Source: Vibrio artabrorum (lineage in GTDB: Bacteria; Pseudomonadota; Gammaproteobacteria; Enterobacterales; Vibrionaceae). Taken from it: a stretch of DNA of 64,000 bases. Positions 26,624 through 37,000 of the stretch are shown here, piece after piece (positions within the stretch are counted from its first letter, which is position 1; each line of letters opens with the position of its first letter). A program made the position numbers and the translations under genes. A model generated the notes under the pieces. It saw only the letters and a program-made list of their open reading frames with translations. It was not told the DNA's origin and made no database searches. The DNA is taken from positions 2,790,001-2,854,000 of the forward strand of contig NZ_AP025458.1 in the NCBI RefSeq assembly GCF_024347295.1, in the 5' to 3' direction.

Positions 26624-27088
26624 ATGGTTAAACAAACTCAGCTACAAGTAGAAGCCATTCGTAACGGCAGTGTCATTGACCACATCCCTGCTCACCTTGG
26701 GATCAAGATCCTCAAACTGTTTAAATTACACAAAACCGAGCAACGCATCACGATAGGGCTAAATTTGCCTTCATCCGCACTGGGCCATAAAGATCTGATC
26801 AAGATTGAGAACATCTTTCTGACTAAGGAACAAGCCAATCAATTGGCTCTGTATGCTCCGCAAGCGACCGTGAATCAAATTGAAGAGTACAAAGTCGTCA
26901 ATAAGCTAACCCTGGTGCTGCCAGATCAAATCAACAGTGTGTTCGCTTGCCCAAATAGCAACTGTATTTCACACGGTGAGCCTGTCGAAAGTCACTTTAA
27001 AGTGCAGCTAAAACAGGAAAATGTGCAGCTAAAATGCCATTACTGTGAAAAAGTATTCTCTCGCGAGATCATGAGTGAAATTCGCTAA
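26624..27088 (+). CDS. pyrI: Aspartate carbamoyltransferase regulatory subunit
   Basis: Binds ATP, CTP and UTP to set the activity of PyrB. 154 residues with the N-terminal allosteric domain ([18 protein letters not shown] at about 9-26, a nucleotide-binding segment) and a C-terminal zinc domain with Cys109, Cys114, Cys138 and Cys141 (CPNSNC, CHYC). It follows pyrB by 15 nt behind AGGAGA, a single operon as in enterobacteria. Confidence 0.97.
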   Translation: MVKQTQLQVEAIRNGSVIDHIPAHLGIKILKLFKLHKTEQRITIGLNLPSSALGHKDLIKIENIFLTKEQANQLALYAPQATVNQIEEYKVVNKLTLVLPDQINSVFACPNSNCISHGEPVESHFKVQLKQENVQLKCHYCEKVFSREIMSEIR

Positions 27089-27407
27089 CCCTTAGCACTA
27101 TTATCACGCACACCACAGTCCCCTAATATCAATGGATATTTATGCCAAGTTCCTCGGAATAAATATCCATTCCACCGAAGAGTAAAAATCCAACTTAAAC
27201 CGAATCAAATAGAATTTTATTTGGTGATCGCCCTCAAAAAGATAACTATCCTTTAGTGGTAGACTGCATATGCAGGAGATAACACATCATACATACCTTC
27301 TGCCATTTACTTGGGAATTCATCTTTAGAATCGCACTCTATGGCTTTAAGAGTGTGTTTAACACTATGGATGAGCAATATCCACACCGTAACTTTAAGGG
27401 GTTGTTC
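27089..27407. other. pyrI-argR paralogue spacer
   Basis: 319 nt. It contains a 13-bp perfect inverted repeat (27131-27171) and, at 27396-27401, AAGGGG that serves the argR-type gene. An ATG at 27270 is in frame with that gene, but the 46 extra residues do not resemble the ArgR family, so the stretch is treated as untranslated. No convincing promoter hexamers fixed by eye. Confidence 0.5.
27131..27171. repeat. 13-bp perfect inverted repeat after pyrI
   Basis: AATGGATATTTAT (27131-27143) and ATAAATATCCATT (27159-27171) with a 15-nt spacer. No T-tract follows, so it is either an unusual 3' stem-loop of the pyrBI mRNA or a two-part operator for the next gene. Confidence 0.6.
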
Positions 27408-27896
27408 ATGAACCAAATCACTGAGCACGGTTGTTTGTATTCAGCGGAAGATAAAACACTGACGGCTGCGTGTAAGCGCTTACTGCAACAACAAAGCTTC
27501 TCGACCCAAAATCAACTTCGAGAGAAGCTCGTCGACATTGGCTATAATGGTATAAGCCAATCAACCGTCTCGCGCATTTTGTCACAGTTAGGTGTCGTAA
27601 AAATTCAAAACGCCTGTGGGAAAAAGGTGTACTGTATCACCGTGGAAAGCGCACCGGTCCGTGTTGATGCGTCAATCTCATCGCAAATCGAACTGATTAC
27701 TCACAATCAAGCCATGGTGATCGTCAAGACAAATCCAGGTTGCGCGCAACTGGTGGCAAGGTTAGTTGATATCGATCCACATACCGAAATAATCGGAACG
27801 GTTGGTGGTAACGATACGGTATTAATTATTCCGAAAGACACGAGTAATATTGAAGCTTGCGAACAAGTCGTAAGGGCACGCTTGGGCGTTGCCTAA
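27408..27896 (+). CDS. ArgR-family arginine-responsive regulator (paralogue)
   Basis: 162-residue member of the arginine repressor family, start at ATG 27408 behind AAGGGG. The N-terminal winged helix has the recognition segment ISQSTVSRILSQLG at 49-62; the C-terminal trimerisation and arginine-binding domain holds GCAQLVARLVDID (111-123) and IIGTVGGNDTVLI. The arginine-binding pair, Asp-Asp in E. coli ArgR (GDDT), reads Asn135-Asp136 here. It diverges from the canonical vibrio ArgR and sits by the arc operon, so control of arginine catabolism is the likely job; ArgR-type activators of ADI genes are known in other bacteria. Confidence 0.82.
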   Translation: MNQITEHGCLYSAEDKTLTAACKRLLQQQSFSTQNQLREKLVDIGYNGISQSTVSRILSQLGVVKIQNACGKKVYCITVESAPVRVDASISSQIELITHNQAMVIVKTNPGCAQLVARLVDIDPHTEIIGTVGGNDTVLIIPKDTSNIEACEQVVRARLGVA

Positions 27897-28054
27897 ACGT
27901 TGTATTGACAAGGACTAAAGGCGCATGTCGGACTCCAAGTCCTGTCTCGAATCCCCAAGAAAATAACCCCGTCACCTTAAAGGGTTGTTCGTCGATGAAA
28001 CTAATCGCAAACTATTACGGTCTGATGAGTTAAGATATCTCTAACCCCACTTTT

Positions 28055-29914
28055 ATGACTGATAGTATGCGACGACTTGCCACATTACTTTTTGTTTGTG
28101 TTTCCCTATTCACTCAACCAGTCTTGGCTGCTTTTGGGAACAATAACGCCCAGCCAAGCTTTGGCGCCAATAACAATGGCTTTGTCCCTGTCGACCAAGC
28201 TTTTCCTTTCAATTACTACCAAAAAGATGGCAAGGTCCTTCTCGACTGGCAAGTAAAGGAGGGCTACTACCTCTACCAACACAGCCTCTCTTTTAGTGGC
28301 AAAAACCTCGCGATCGGCCCTGTTGAAATGGAAGATGGCCAACCACACCAAGATGAATTCTTTGGTGAGGTGAACATCTACACTCAACCATTATTCGTAC
28401 AAGTTCCATTACAGAATTACCAAGATGGCTCTCAGCTGATCGTTCAATATCAAGGTTGTGCAGATGCGGGTTTCTGTTATCCACCAGAAACCCGCATCAT
28501 TAATATTCAGCCATTTACAGCAACGGGTTCTCCTAATTCGCAAGGTAGTGACTCACAAGCTTCATTTTCTGCTAGCCACGAGACCGATGTTTCTACGCAA
28601 CCAACGTCTCCAAAAGCAGACGTTGTAAGTAACACGACTCAACCGCCAAGCGCCCCTGTTTCAAAGGAAGTAAGCTTAGCCGATAAGCTCGGTGACAGTT
28701 GGTGGACCCCCCTCTTATTCTTAGCGCTCGGTGTTGGTTTAGCCTTTACGCCGTGTGTACTGCCTATGTATCCGATTCTGACGGGTATCGTTTTAGGTGG
28801 TGGCAAGCTCAGCCAAGGTCGTGCGCTGATGCTGTCCTTTATTTATGTGCAAGGCATGGCGTTAACCTACACCTTATTAGGTTTAGTCGTTGCTTCAGCA
28901 GGCATGCAGTTCCAAGCCGCCATGCAGCACCCATATGTGTTAATCACACTGAGTGTTCTGTTCGTGGCGTTAGCCATGTCGATGTTTGGCGTTTATAACC
29001 TGCAACTGCCGAGCAGCATCCAAACTTGGCTTAACAATCAAAGCAACAAGCAGCAAGGTGGTAATACCTTGGGCGTATTCGCAATGGGCGCGATCTCTGG
29101 CTTAGTCTGCTCGCCTTGCACCACGGCACCATTGTCAGGCGCGCTGCTGTATGTGGCTCAAAGTGGCGACCTATTGACTGGAGCGATTGCTCTGTATGCC
29201 TTAGCGATAGGTATGGGTATCCCGCTGATCTTGGTTGCCGTCTTTGGGAACAAGCTACTGCCGAAAGCGGGAAGCTGGATGGAGAAAGTGAAGGTCGTAT
29301 TTGGTTTTGTCTTGCTTGCGGCACCGATCTTCTTACTAGAACGCATCATTCCTGAATTATGGGCGACGGTGCTTTGGTCTGGCCTTGGCTTCATCGCATT
29401 TGGTTGGCTTTACCACACTAAAAATGCACTGCCTTTCGGTGGCTGGAAACAGAGTTTCGTTGGTATCCTCGCGATGCTCGGCCTATTCGCATCAGCTCAA
29501 CCTGCGTTGAATTACTGGTTCGCAGAAAAGAACAGCGTGGCAGAGCAACAGGTACAGTTTTCTCGTATTCACACCGTTGAAGAATTAGAGATGCAACTAA
29601 GCGAAGCAAGAAAACTGGGGAAACCGGTGATGCTCGATTTCTACGCGGATTGGTGTGTGGCGTGTAAAGAGTTTGAGAAGTACACCTTCCATCAAGCGGA
29701 TGTTGAGAACAAGCTTTCTGACTTTGTACTACTTCAGGCCGATGTCACCAAGAATACACCTCAAGACATTAAGCTACTGAAGCAGCTACAGGTACTCGGT
29801 TTGCCAACGATAGAGTTTTGGGATAGCGAAGGCACCCCTATTCCCAGCGCTCGAGTGACGGGGTTTATGCCTGCTGATGAGTTCTTAAAACACCTGCAAC
29901 ACCACCAGCTATAA
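28055..29914 (+). CDS. dsbD: Thiol:disulfide interchange protein DsbD
   Basis: Carries electrons from cytoplasmic thioredoxin to periplasmic DsbC, DsbG and cytochrome-c maturation. 619 residues: signal peptide (about 1-26), periplasmic alpha domain with Cys135 and Cys141 ([11 protein letters not shown]), a Ser/Pro/Thr-rich linker, eight membrane segments (about 215-495) with Cys in [10 protein letters not shown] (about 233) and [10 protein letters not shown] (about 350), and a C-terminal thioredoxin-like gamma domain with DWCVAC at about 533-538. ATG at 28067 (MRRLATLL) is an alternative start; neither has a strong ribosome site. Confidence 0.95.
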   Translation: MTDSMRRLATLLFVCVSLFTQPVLAAFGNNNAQPSFGANNNGFVPVDQAFPFNYYQKDGKVLLDWQVKEGYYLYQHSLSFSGKNLAIGPVEMEDGQPHQDEFFGEVNIYTQPLFVQVPLQNYQDGSQLIVQYQGCADAGFCYPPETRIINIQPFTATGSPNSQGSDSQASFSASHETDVSTQPTSPKADVVSNTTQPPSAPVSKEVSLADKLGDSWWTPLLFLALGVGLAFTPCVLPMYPILTGIVLGGGKLSQGRALMLSFIYVQGMALTYTLLGLVVASAGMQFQAAMQHPYVLITLSVLFVALAMSMFGVYNLQLPSSIQTWLNNQSNKQQGGNTLGVFAMGAISGLVCSPCTTAPLSGALLYVAQSGDLLTGAIALYALAIGMGIPLILVAVFGNKLLPKAGSWMEKVKVVFGFVLLAAPIFLLERIIPELWATVLWSGLGFIAFGWLYHTKNALPFGGWKQSFVGILAMLGLFASAQPALNYWFAEKNSVAEQQVQFSRIHTVEELEMQLSEARKLGKPVMLDFYADWCVACKEFEKYTFHQADVENKLSDFVLLQADVTKNTPQDIKLLKQLQVLGLPTIEFWDSEGTPIPSARVTGFMPADEFLKHLQHHQL

Positions 29915-29946
29915 CGTCGTAATTCGTCCGAATATAAGCATTGACG

Positions 29947-29993
29947 AAAGCCACACCGCTGCTCAGTAACGAGATAGCTGTGTGGCTTTTTTG
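29947..29993 (+). terminator. Terminator after dsbD
   Basis: AAAGCCACAC pairs with GTGTGGCTTT across a long loop and is followed by TTTGCG. Confidence 0.75.
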
Positions 29994-30117
29994 CGATTAA
30001 GAGTAACCGCGTCTTATTCTGAGGATAAAACTCGATATGGTTCAGACTTTTAATGGATAAATATTGTCCACCCACTCAATCAAGATGATAATAAATATTA
30101 ACTAAATTGTTAAAAGT

Positions 30118-30762
30118 ATGAATGTCATGGACTCGACCTATACCATCATTATTGCTGATGACCACCCACTCTTTCGCAACGCCCTGTTTCAGTCAGTTCA
30201 TATGGCGATCAGTGGCGCGAACCTGCTTGAGGCTGATTCTCTTGATGGCCTATTGGCGCTATTAAAAAAAGAAGATGAACCAGACCTACTGCTTCTTGAT
30301 CTAAAAATGCCGGGCGCAAATGGGATGTCAGGCTTGATTCAACTGCGTGCTGAATACCCAGAGTTACCGATTGTGGTGATTTCTGCCAGCGAAGATTCCA
30401 GCGTTGTCAGCCAAGTTAAAAGTCATGGTGCTTTTGGCTTCATTCCTAAATCAAGCGATATGTGTGAGTTAGTGAACGCACTCAATCAAGTGCTGAATGG
30501 CGACCCGTTCTTCCCTGAAGGGCTGATCACCAATAATGCAGCGTGTAGCGACCTTGCGGAAAAGATTTCCACATTGACGCCTCAGCAGTACAAGGTATTA
30601 GGGATGCTTTCTGACGGTTTGCTGAATAAGCAAATCGCGTATGAATTGAATGTTTCAGAGGCAACGATCAAAGCGCATATGACGGCCATCTTCCGTAAAC
30701 TGAATGTCAAAAACCGAACTCAAGCGGTTATCTTGCTGCAACAGATGGAAACCCAAGGTTAG
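30118..30762 (+). CDS. crbR: NarL/LuxR-type response regulator, CrbR
   Basis: 214-residue response regulator: receiver domain with the acidic pair in IIADDHPLFR, phospho-acceptor Asp61 in LLLLDLKMPGANG and Lys in FIPKSS, then a LuxR-type helix-turn-helix (about 150-208; LTPQQYKVLGMLSDGLLNKQ opens it). It resembles V. cholerae CrbR, which together with the transporter-fused kinase CrbS activates acs and the acetate switch; the crbS-type gene and acs are in this window. Identity rests on family resemblance plus neighbours. ATG at 30127 is an alternative start. Confidence 0.8.
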   Translation: MNVMDSTYTIIIADDHPLFRNALFQSVHMAISGANLLEADSLDGLLALLKKEDEPDLLLLDLKMPGANGMSGLIQLRAEYPELPIVVISASEDSSVVSQVKSHGAFGFIPKSSDMCELVNALNQVLNGDPFFPEGLITNNAACSDLAEKISTLTPQQYKVLGMLSDGLLNKQIAYELNVSEATIKAHMTAIFRKLNVKNRTQAVILLQQMETQG

Positions 30763-30951
30763 CCACTCAAGATAAAAGCAATTAAAATTCATGAAAAGTA
30801 GCGAACTACCAATAAAATGGCGCCATTAACGTTAAATTAGCATGAACCTCTCACACAAAAATGACTTAAAGAGAATAATAAACACTATAATGGATTCGGT
30901 GGCTATCTAGACACCTTTTGTCCCTCTGTCACTAACTCTGGGAGATTTTCC

Positions 30952-31578
30952 TTGCTTACTAGCCTTATTGTTACTCAATTTGTTGTTTTATGGGCCGTTA
31001 TCGACCCAATCGGTTCTGTTCCCGTCTACTTATCTCAAACTCAACGCCTCACTCCAAAACAAAGACGCATTGTTGCACTCAAAGCTGTCGCTATCGCAAC
31101 AGGGGTTCTCTTGTTTTTCTTGATTGCTGGTCAACTGTTACTAGAAGCAATGCAAATCCCACTTCCAGCCTTTCAGGCGGCGGGAGGATTAGTCCTGTTA
31201 TTGTTCGCATTGACGATGATTTTTGGTGAAAGCAAACCAGAGCAAGAACAAAAAATATCAGAAGAAATCTGTCATTCTGAGTTGGCGGATTTAGCCGTCT
31301 ACCCTTTAGCGATACCATCGATTGCATCTCCAGGGGCGATGATGGCCATTGTGATGCTTACCGACAACAACCGCTACTCTCTGATCGACCAGAGCATCAC
31401 GGCCGGTGTCATGGTCGCTGTTTTAGTCATTACCCTATTGCTTTTATTTGGTGCCACTAAGATCCAGAAAGTGATTGGTAATGTAGGCGCTGCGATCATA
31501 AGTCGAGTGATGGGGCTGATCCTTGCTGCCGTCGCGGTCAATAACCTCCTAATGGGCATTAAAAACTTTTATCTTTAG
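30952..31578 (+). CDS. MarC-family integral membrane protein (YhgN-like)
   Basis: 208-residue inner-membrane protein with about six hydrophobic segments and the family motif WAVIDPIGSVPVYLSQT near the N-terminus; also YPLAIPSIASPGAMMAIVML. It has a TTG start at 30952 with GGGAG 7 nt upstream; no better start is visible. MarC/UPF0056 proteins have no settled function despite the old multiple-antibiotic-resistance name. A strong inverted repeat follows. Confidence 0.85.
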   Translation: MLTSLIVTQFVVLWAVIDPIGSVPVYLSQTQRLTPKQRRIVALKAVAIATGVLLFFLIAGQLLLEAMQIPLPAFQAAGGLVLLLFALTMIFGESKPEQEQKISEEICHSELADLAVYPLAIPSIASPGAMMAIVMLTDNNRYSLIDQSITAGVMVAVLVITLLLLFGATKIQKVIGNVGAAIISRVMGLILAAVAVNNLLMGIKNFYL

Positions 31579-31933
31579 TCCTTCATCCTAGCAATTGGAA
31601 GCGCCCAAGACGGTCATGCGCCTTTAGAGCTTCCAATTGCTCCAGTGCATCAAGCCGTCAATAGTACCAATTTAGACTCTTTTCTATTCGCCTCACTGCA
31701 AATCCATCCGAAACTTAGACTTTTGGCTAATTTAACAAGATTGCAACATCACACTTTTGTGCAGTTCTGTCTCCTATGTCCCATATTTCAGTCAATGAGT
31801 GCTAATGCACTCCCTACTAAAGTTGCACAGATCCCTTGACTTATTCTTGCTACATTCTAAATCGTAACATTACGTTAACACGGTAATATTCGACAGAAAC
31901 GATTTCTACGAAAACGGAATAAAGGAGAAGGCA
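31579..31933. other. marC-symporter spacer
   Basis: 355 nt. It contains a 13-bp inverted repeat (31590-31641), a dyad GAGTGC-TAAT-GCACTC (31797-31812), a TTGACT at 31836-31841 with no well-spaced -10, an AT-rich dyad CGTAA-CA-TTACG (about 31863-31874), and AAAGGAGAAGG before the next gene. These could be control sites for the symporter pair. Confidence 0.45.
31590..31641. repeat. 13-bp perfect inverted repeat after marC
   Basis: AGCAATTGGAAGC (31590-31602) pairs with GCTTCCAATTGCT (31629-31641) across 26 nt. It starts 12 nt after the marC stop codon. No T-tract follows, so it may be a 3' stabilising stem-loop rather than a terminator. Confidence 0.65.
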
Positions 31934-32200
31934 ATGGCGTTCGAATCGACAGAACATGCTCAAGCCTACTGGAAGGAAAACTTGGGAATTATGGGAACAC
32001 TGCTCGCGGTTTGGTTTGCAGTGTCTTACGGCGCTGGCATCTTATTTGTGGATGCCCTCAATGCCGTTCAATTTGGCGGGTTCAAGCTCGGCTTTTGGTT
32101 CGCTCAACAAGGTTCGATATACACCTTCGTGGCGCTGATATTTATATACGTTGTTCGCATGAATGCGCTCGACAAAAAATACAACGTACAGGAAGACTAG
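31934..32200 (+). CDS. DUF4212 small subunit of a two-part sodium:solute symporter
   Basis: 88-residue membrane protein with two hydrophobic segments (about 18-38 and 60-78). It opens MAFESTEHAQAYWKENLGIM and carries YGAGILFVDALNAVQFGGFKL, typical of DUF4212 proteins that always precede a large sodium:solute symporter subunit. It starts 10 nt before the partner's gene, so the pair is a transport complex by context. AAAGGAGAAGG gives it a strong ribosome site. Confidence 0.85.
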   Translation: MAFESTEHAQAYWKENLGIMGTLLAVWFAVSYGAGILFVDALNAVQFGGFKLGFWFAQQGSIYTFVALIFIYVVRMNALDKKYNVQED

Positions 32201-32210
32201 AGGCTAGAAT

Positions 32211-33914
32211 ATGGATATTCAAACTTGGACGTTTATTCTCGTCGGTATTACTTTCGCGGTATATATCGGCATCGCAATCTGGGCTCGTGCAGGGTCAACC
32301 AGTGAGTTCTACGTTGCTGGCGGCGGCGTACACCCAGTAGCAAACGGCATGGCGACCGCCGCTGACTGGATGTCAGCAGCATCATTCATTTCAATGGCAG
32401 GTATCATCTCATTCGTAGGTTACGACGGTGCGGTTTACCTAATGGGTTGGACCGGTGGTTATGTACTGCTTGCGCTATGTTTGGCCCCTTACTTACGTAA
32501 GTTCGGTCAGTTTACGGTTCCTGATTTTATCGGCGAGCGTTACTACTCGAAAACAGCACGCATGGTCGCGGTCTTCTGTGCGATCTTTATATCGTTCACA
32601 TACGTGGCCGGCCAGATGCGTGGTGTGGGTGTTGTATTCTCCCGCTTCCTAGAAGTCGATATTAATCTGGGCATCATCATTGGTATGGGTATTGTGTTCT
32701 TCTACGCTGTACTGGGTGGTATGAAAGGCATCACTTACACGCAGGTAGCGCAATTCTGTGTCCTCATTTTCGCCTTTCTGGTTCCTGCAATCTTTACCTC
32801 AATCATGATGACAGGTAACCCGCTTCCACAAGTTGGTATGGGTTCAACGCTGTCAGGCACGGATGTTTACTTACTTGATAAACTGGATGGACTCACCGAA
32901 GAACTCGGATTTACCGCCTATACCGAAGGTAACAAGAGTATGGTAGATGTCTTCTTCATCTGTGCCGCTCTCATGGTCGGTACTGCGGGTCTTCCACACG
33001 TAATCATTCGTTTCTTCACGGTACCAAAAGTACGTGATGCTCGTATCTCTGCGGGTTGGGCTCTACTGTTCATCTCATTGCTATACACCACCGCACCCGG
33101 CGTTGCAGCATTCGCTCGTGTCAACATGATCGAAACAATCAACGGCCCTGACATGCAAGGTGTCACAGCAGCAGATGCACCAAGCTGGTATAAAAACTGG
33201 GAAAGCACTGGCCTAGTCGGTTGGGAAGATAAGAACGGCGATGGCAAAATGTTCTACTCGGGCGATGAACGCAATGAGATGAAGATTAACCGTGACATCA
33301 TCGTACTGGCATCTCCAGAGCTAGCGAAACTACCAAACTGGGTGGTCGCACTACTGGCTGCAGGTGGCCTAGCAGCTGCACTATCAACAGCCGCAGGTCT
33401 ACTATTGGTCATCTCAACATCTATCTCTCATGACTTGTTGAAGAAAGGCTTCAGACCCAACATGACCGACAAGCAGGAGCTGTTAGCCGCTCGTCTAGCA
33501 GCCATCATCGCGATTGTCGGTGCTGGTTACTTAGGTATTAATCCACCAGGCTTTGTAGCACAGGTTGTCGCGTTTGCCTTCGGCTTAGCCGCCGCATCCT
33601 TCTTCCCTGCGATTATCCTAGGTATCTTCTACAAGAAGATGAACAAGGAAGGCGCAATTGCAGGTATGCTGTCAGGTATAGCCTTCACAGCAAGCTACAT
33701 CATCTACTTCAAGTTCATAAACCCAGCCGCAAGCACACCTGAAAACTGGTGGTTTGGTATCAGTCCAGAAGGCATCGGTACGCTAGGTATGTGTCTAAAC
33801 TTCGTCGTATCGATTGTGGTAAACAAAGTAACCGCTGAAGTACCACAAGATGTACAAGATATGGTTGAGAATATCCGTTACCCGAAAGGTGCAGGTGAAG
33901 CTCACGACCACTAA
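32211..33914 (+). CDS. Sodium:solute symporter large subunit (VC_2705-like, acetate-type)
   Basis: 567-residue SLC5/SSF-family carrier with about thirteen hydrophobic segments. SSF landmarks: GGGVHPVANGMATAADWMSAASF at about 36-58 (read in parts), GYDGAVYLMGWTGGY, and AALSTAAGLLLVISTSISHD near 380-399, a sodium-site helix. It resembles the VC_2705 subfamily and ActP-like carriers; acetate or another short monocarboxylate is the likely substrate given crbR, crbS and acs around it, but the substrate is not proven by sequence. Confidence 0.82.
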   Translation: MDIQTWTFILVGITFAVYIGIAIWARAGSTSEFYVAGGGVHPVANGMATAADWMSAASFISMAGIISFVGYDGAVYLMGWTGGYVLLALCLAPYLRKFGQFTVPDFIGERYYSKTARMVAVFCAIFISFTYVAGQMRGVGVVFSRFLEVDINLGIIIGMGIVFFYAVLGGMKGITYTQVAQFCVLIFAFLVPAIFTSIMMTGNPLPQVGMGSTLSGTDVYLLDKLDGLTEELGFTAYTEGNKSMVDVFFICAALMVGTAGLPHVIIRFFTVPKVRDARISAGWALLFISLLYTTAPGVAAFARVNMIETINGPDMQGVTAADAPSWYKNWESTGLVGWEDKNGDGKMFYSGDERNEMKINRDIIVLASPELAKLPNWVVALLAAGGLAAALSTAAGLLLVISTSISHDLLKKGFRPNMTDKQELLAARLAAIIAIVGAGYLGINPPGFVAQVVAFAFGLAAASFFPAIILGIFYKKMNKEGAIAGMLSGIAFTASYIIYFKFINPAASTPENWWFGISPEGIGTLGMCLNFVVSIVVNKVTAEVPQDVQDMVENIRYPKGAGEAHDH

Positions 33915-33975
33915 GTAGAGATATTTAGCAAATAATGAATCAGTACTGACATGTAGGGATTAGGTACTGACTCCA

Positions 33976-34012
33976 GAAAGCCGATGCATGATTCATGTGT
34001 CGGCTTTTTTAT
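33976..34012 (+). terminator. Terminator after the symporter
   Basis: AAAGCCGA pairs with TCGGCTTT, with extra pairing of GCATGA and TCATGT in the loop, and is followed by TTTTAT. Confidence 0.8.
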
Positions 34013-34097
34013 GAGGATCTTTTCATGCCCCCGCAACCGTCGAACACGCCTTATTTAAAGGCTAGCTGAGATCTTATCGATCCCATATGATCTTTAT

Positions 34098-37000
34098 CTA
34101 CATCACTCGATTTAAGACTGCCCTTAGTTTGAGTGGCTTCACAGGCTTAGCGATAAAGCTAAAGCCATTGGCCTTTATCACGGCCAACATCTCATCGGTT
34201 CTATCCGCGCTAATAATAACGCCTTCGAAAGCACCGCCAAGACGTAAACGACACTGTTGTAAAACTTCCAGTCCGGTTCTACCATTATCCAAACGATAAT
34301 CCGAGAAAATGACATCTGGCTGCCACCCCTCATCTAAACACTTCAAACTTTCAACCAGATCAACCGCCGTCTTAACCTCACAGCCCCAACGACCAATCAA
34401 GTTTTCCATGCCGACTAAAATCTCTCGCTCATTGTCGACGCACAATATCTTCAGGTGTTCGATGTCACTGGTCGCCATTGGCATCGAAGCTTGCACAACC
34501 GGAGCCACTTTTTCCGCTCGAGCTAAGGTAATGGAAAAGACACTGCCTTGACCTGGCCATGAACGCATCGATATTTGATGACCCAGTACATGGGCAATAC
34601 CTTTAGAGATGGCTAACCCTAAACCTAGACCTTGATCAGCACGTACTTGACTGCCTCGCGTAAACTCTTCAAAGATCTCTTGCTGTTTATCTTCATCGAT
34701 GCCGGTTCCGTTATCCCACACATCAATTCGTACCTGTCCGTCGACGCGTCTCGCACCAAGTACCACTTTTCCTTCAGGGTTATAGCGGAAAGCATTGGTC
34801 AAAAAGTTCTGAATCACACGTCTTAACAACTTAGGATCTGAATGAATAAACAGTGATGATGGGATCATCTTAAATTGAATCTTTTGTTGTGTAGCAAGAG
34901 CGCTGAATTCCGCATTCAAATGAGTGAGAACATCGTGTACTGCAATCGCGTGAACATTGGTTTCTAATTTGCCGGATTCCAATCGAGAAATATCCAACAA
35001 GTCACCAATCAGATCTTCAGCGGCACCTAGCGCGCTTTCAATATGAGACGAAAGTTGTTTCACCTCTTGTTCTTTAGCCACCTCCGAAAGCGACGAAGCA
35101 AACAGACGAGCAGCATTCAGAGGTTGCATCAAATCGTGACTCACCGCGGCAAGAAAGCGACTCTTCGATTGTGATTCTTGATCCGATATTTGTGTCGCCT
35201 TCACCAAACGGTGATTCAACTTTTCCAACTCCTGAGTTCGCTCGTGCACTCTTGATTCTAAGCTCTCGTTGGCCTCTTTTAGTGCTTGCTCTGCTTGCCG
35301 GAATACCGTGATGTCGGTAAAGCTCATCACGAAGCCACCACTGGGCATTGGATTACCTTGCACTTCTATGACTCGGCCATCTGGGCGAATGCGGGAAGAG
35401 GTATGTCGAGTGCCTTGTTCAAGGTGAGAAATGCGGCGGCGAACGTGATCTTCCGGGTCACCCGGGCCACACAAACCTTGCTCCGCATTGTGACGGATAA
35501 CATCTGAGATGGGGCGGCCAACTTGAATCAAACCGACCGGGAATTCAAACAATTCTAAATAACGTTGGTTCCATGCAACCAAACGCATCCGTTTATCGAC
35601 CACCGCAATACCTTGACTAATGTGTTCGATCGCACCTTGCAGTAAGCCACGGCTGAAGTCATACAGTTCTGAAGCTTCATCAACGATGGTCGCCACTTCT
35701 TCAAGTTGCATATTTCTGCCCTGCAAAGCAGAAGTAAGTACTAACTTAGCAGACGAAGCACCAAACACCCCTGCAAGTACACGTTCGGCATGTCGAATCA
35801 AACTCGCAGGGGCTTGTTGATTAGGGAGTAGCGGCTGACCATGCTGTTGCCAATAACTGTTTAAGGCACTTTTGGCTCGCTTGCGCCCCACAAAACGTGA
35901 TGCCAGCATCTCCAATTCAGCAACAGTGACACGGCTCTGATAGAGGCTCATGTTTTCATTCTCAGGCCATGGTGTACCAACGAATGCTGCTGATTGTAAG
36001 CGCTCACTTAAGCTTGGTCTGGTTGTCATCGAAACCACGGCATAACACAAAGTATTGAGCACAATACTCAATACCATGCCCCAATTTGAGCGGCTGATAT
36101 CCCAACGACTGAATAACTCTGGCGGCGTAATAATCCACAACAATAGGTTAGTTTCACTATCACCCGCCAACATACTGGTTTGGCTCATCAAGGTAATCAA
36201 CCAAATCAACGAGCCAACCATTAAGCCGACATACACGCCTTTTCGATTGCCCGGGCGCCAATACAAACCTCCGAGTAATGCAGGGGCAAATTGTGCAATC
36301 GCCGCGAAAGAAAGGAAGCCGATAGCAGATAAGGAATGAATCGTATCCAATACCTGATAAAAACCCCAGGCACCAAGCAAAAGCAGCAAGATTAACCCAC
36401 GGCGAATCACCAATAACAAACCTGAAAAATGCTTATGTGTTCTTTGAGTCAGACGTACGCGACGCAACAGCAGTGGCATCACTAAGTCGTTCGACACCAT
36501 GATGGCTAATGCAATCGTTGAAACAATCACCATACCACTCGCCGCGGATGTACCGCCAAGGAAGGCCAACAAAGCAATATGATTCGCCCCTTCAGCCATT
36601 GGCACACTGATAACATAACTGTCTGCTGGCAGGTGAGAGATCAATCCCTGACCAGCCCAAGCGATGGGTAACACAAACAATCCCATCAAGATTAGGTAAA
36701 CGGGAAACACCCAACGTGCCGTGTGTAAATCTTGTGGGCGTTCGTTCTCAACCACCATGGTATGAAACTGACGTGGTAAACAAACAATCGCCAACATGGT
36801 TAACATCGTATGGATGATTAAGGTGGGGATATTGGGCGATTGATAAGTGGAGGTCGCCACATCAAGCAGGTCTATTTTATCGCTGCTCATCGCCAGATAA
36901 AGGATAAACAAACCGACAATCAAGAATGCTACGAGCTTAACGATGGATTCAAATGCCACCGCCATCATCATGCCACGATGGTGCTCCGTGTTGTCAATGT

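Noticed and set aside
27270..27407. 46-codon N-terminal extension of the ArgR-type protein
   Set aside because: The family starts just before the winged helix, and AAGGGG is placed for ATG 27408.
34098..34300. Separate small response-regulator gene at the left end of crbS
   Set aside because: The receiver domain is in the same continuous frame as the kinase, so it is a C-terminal domain.
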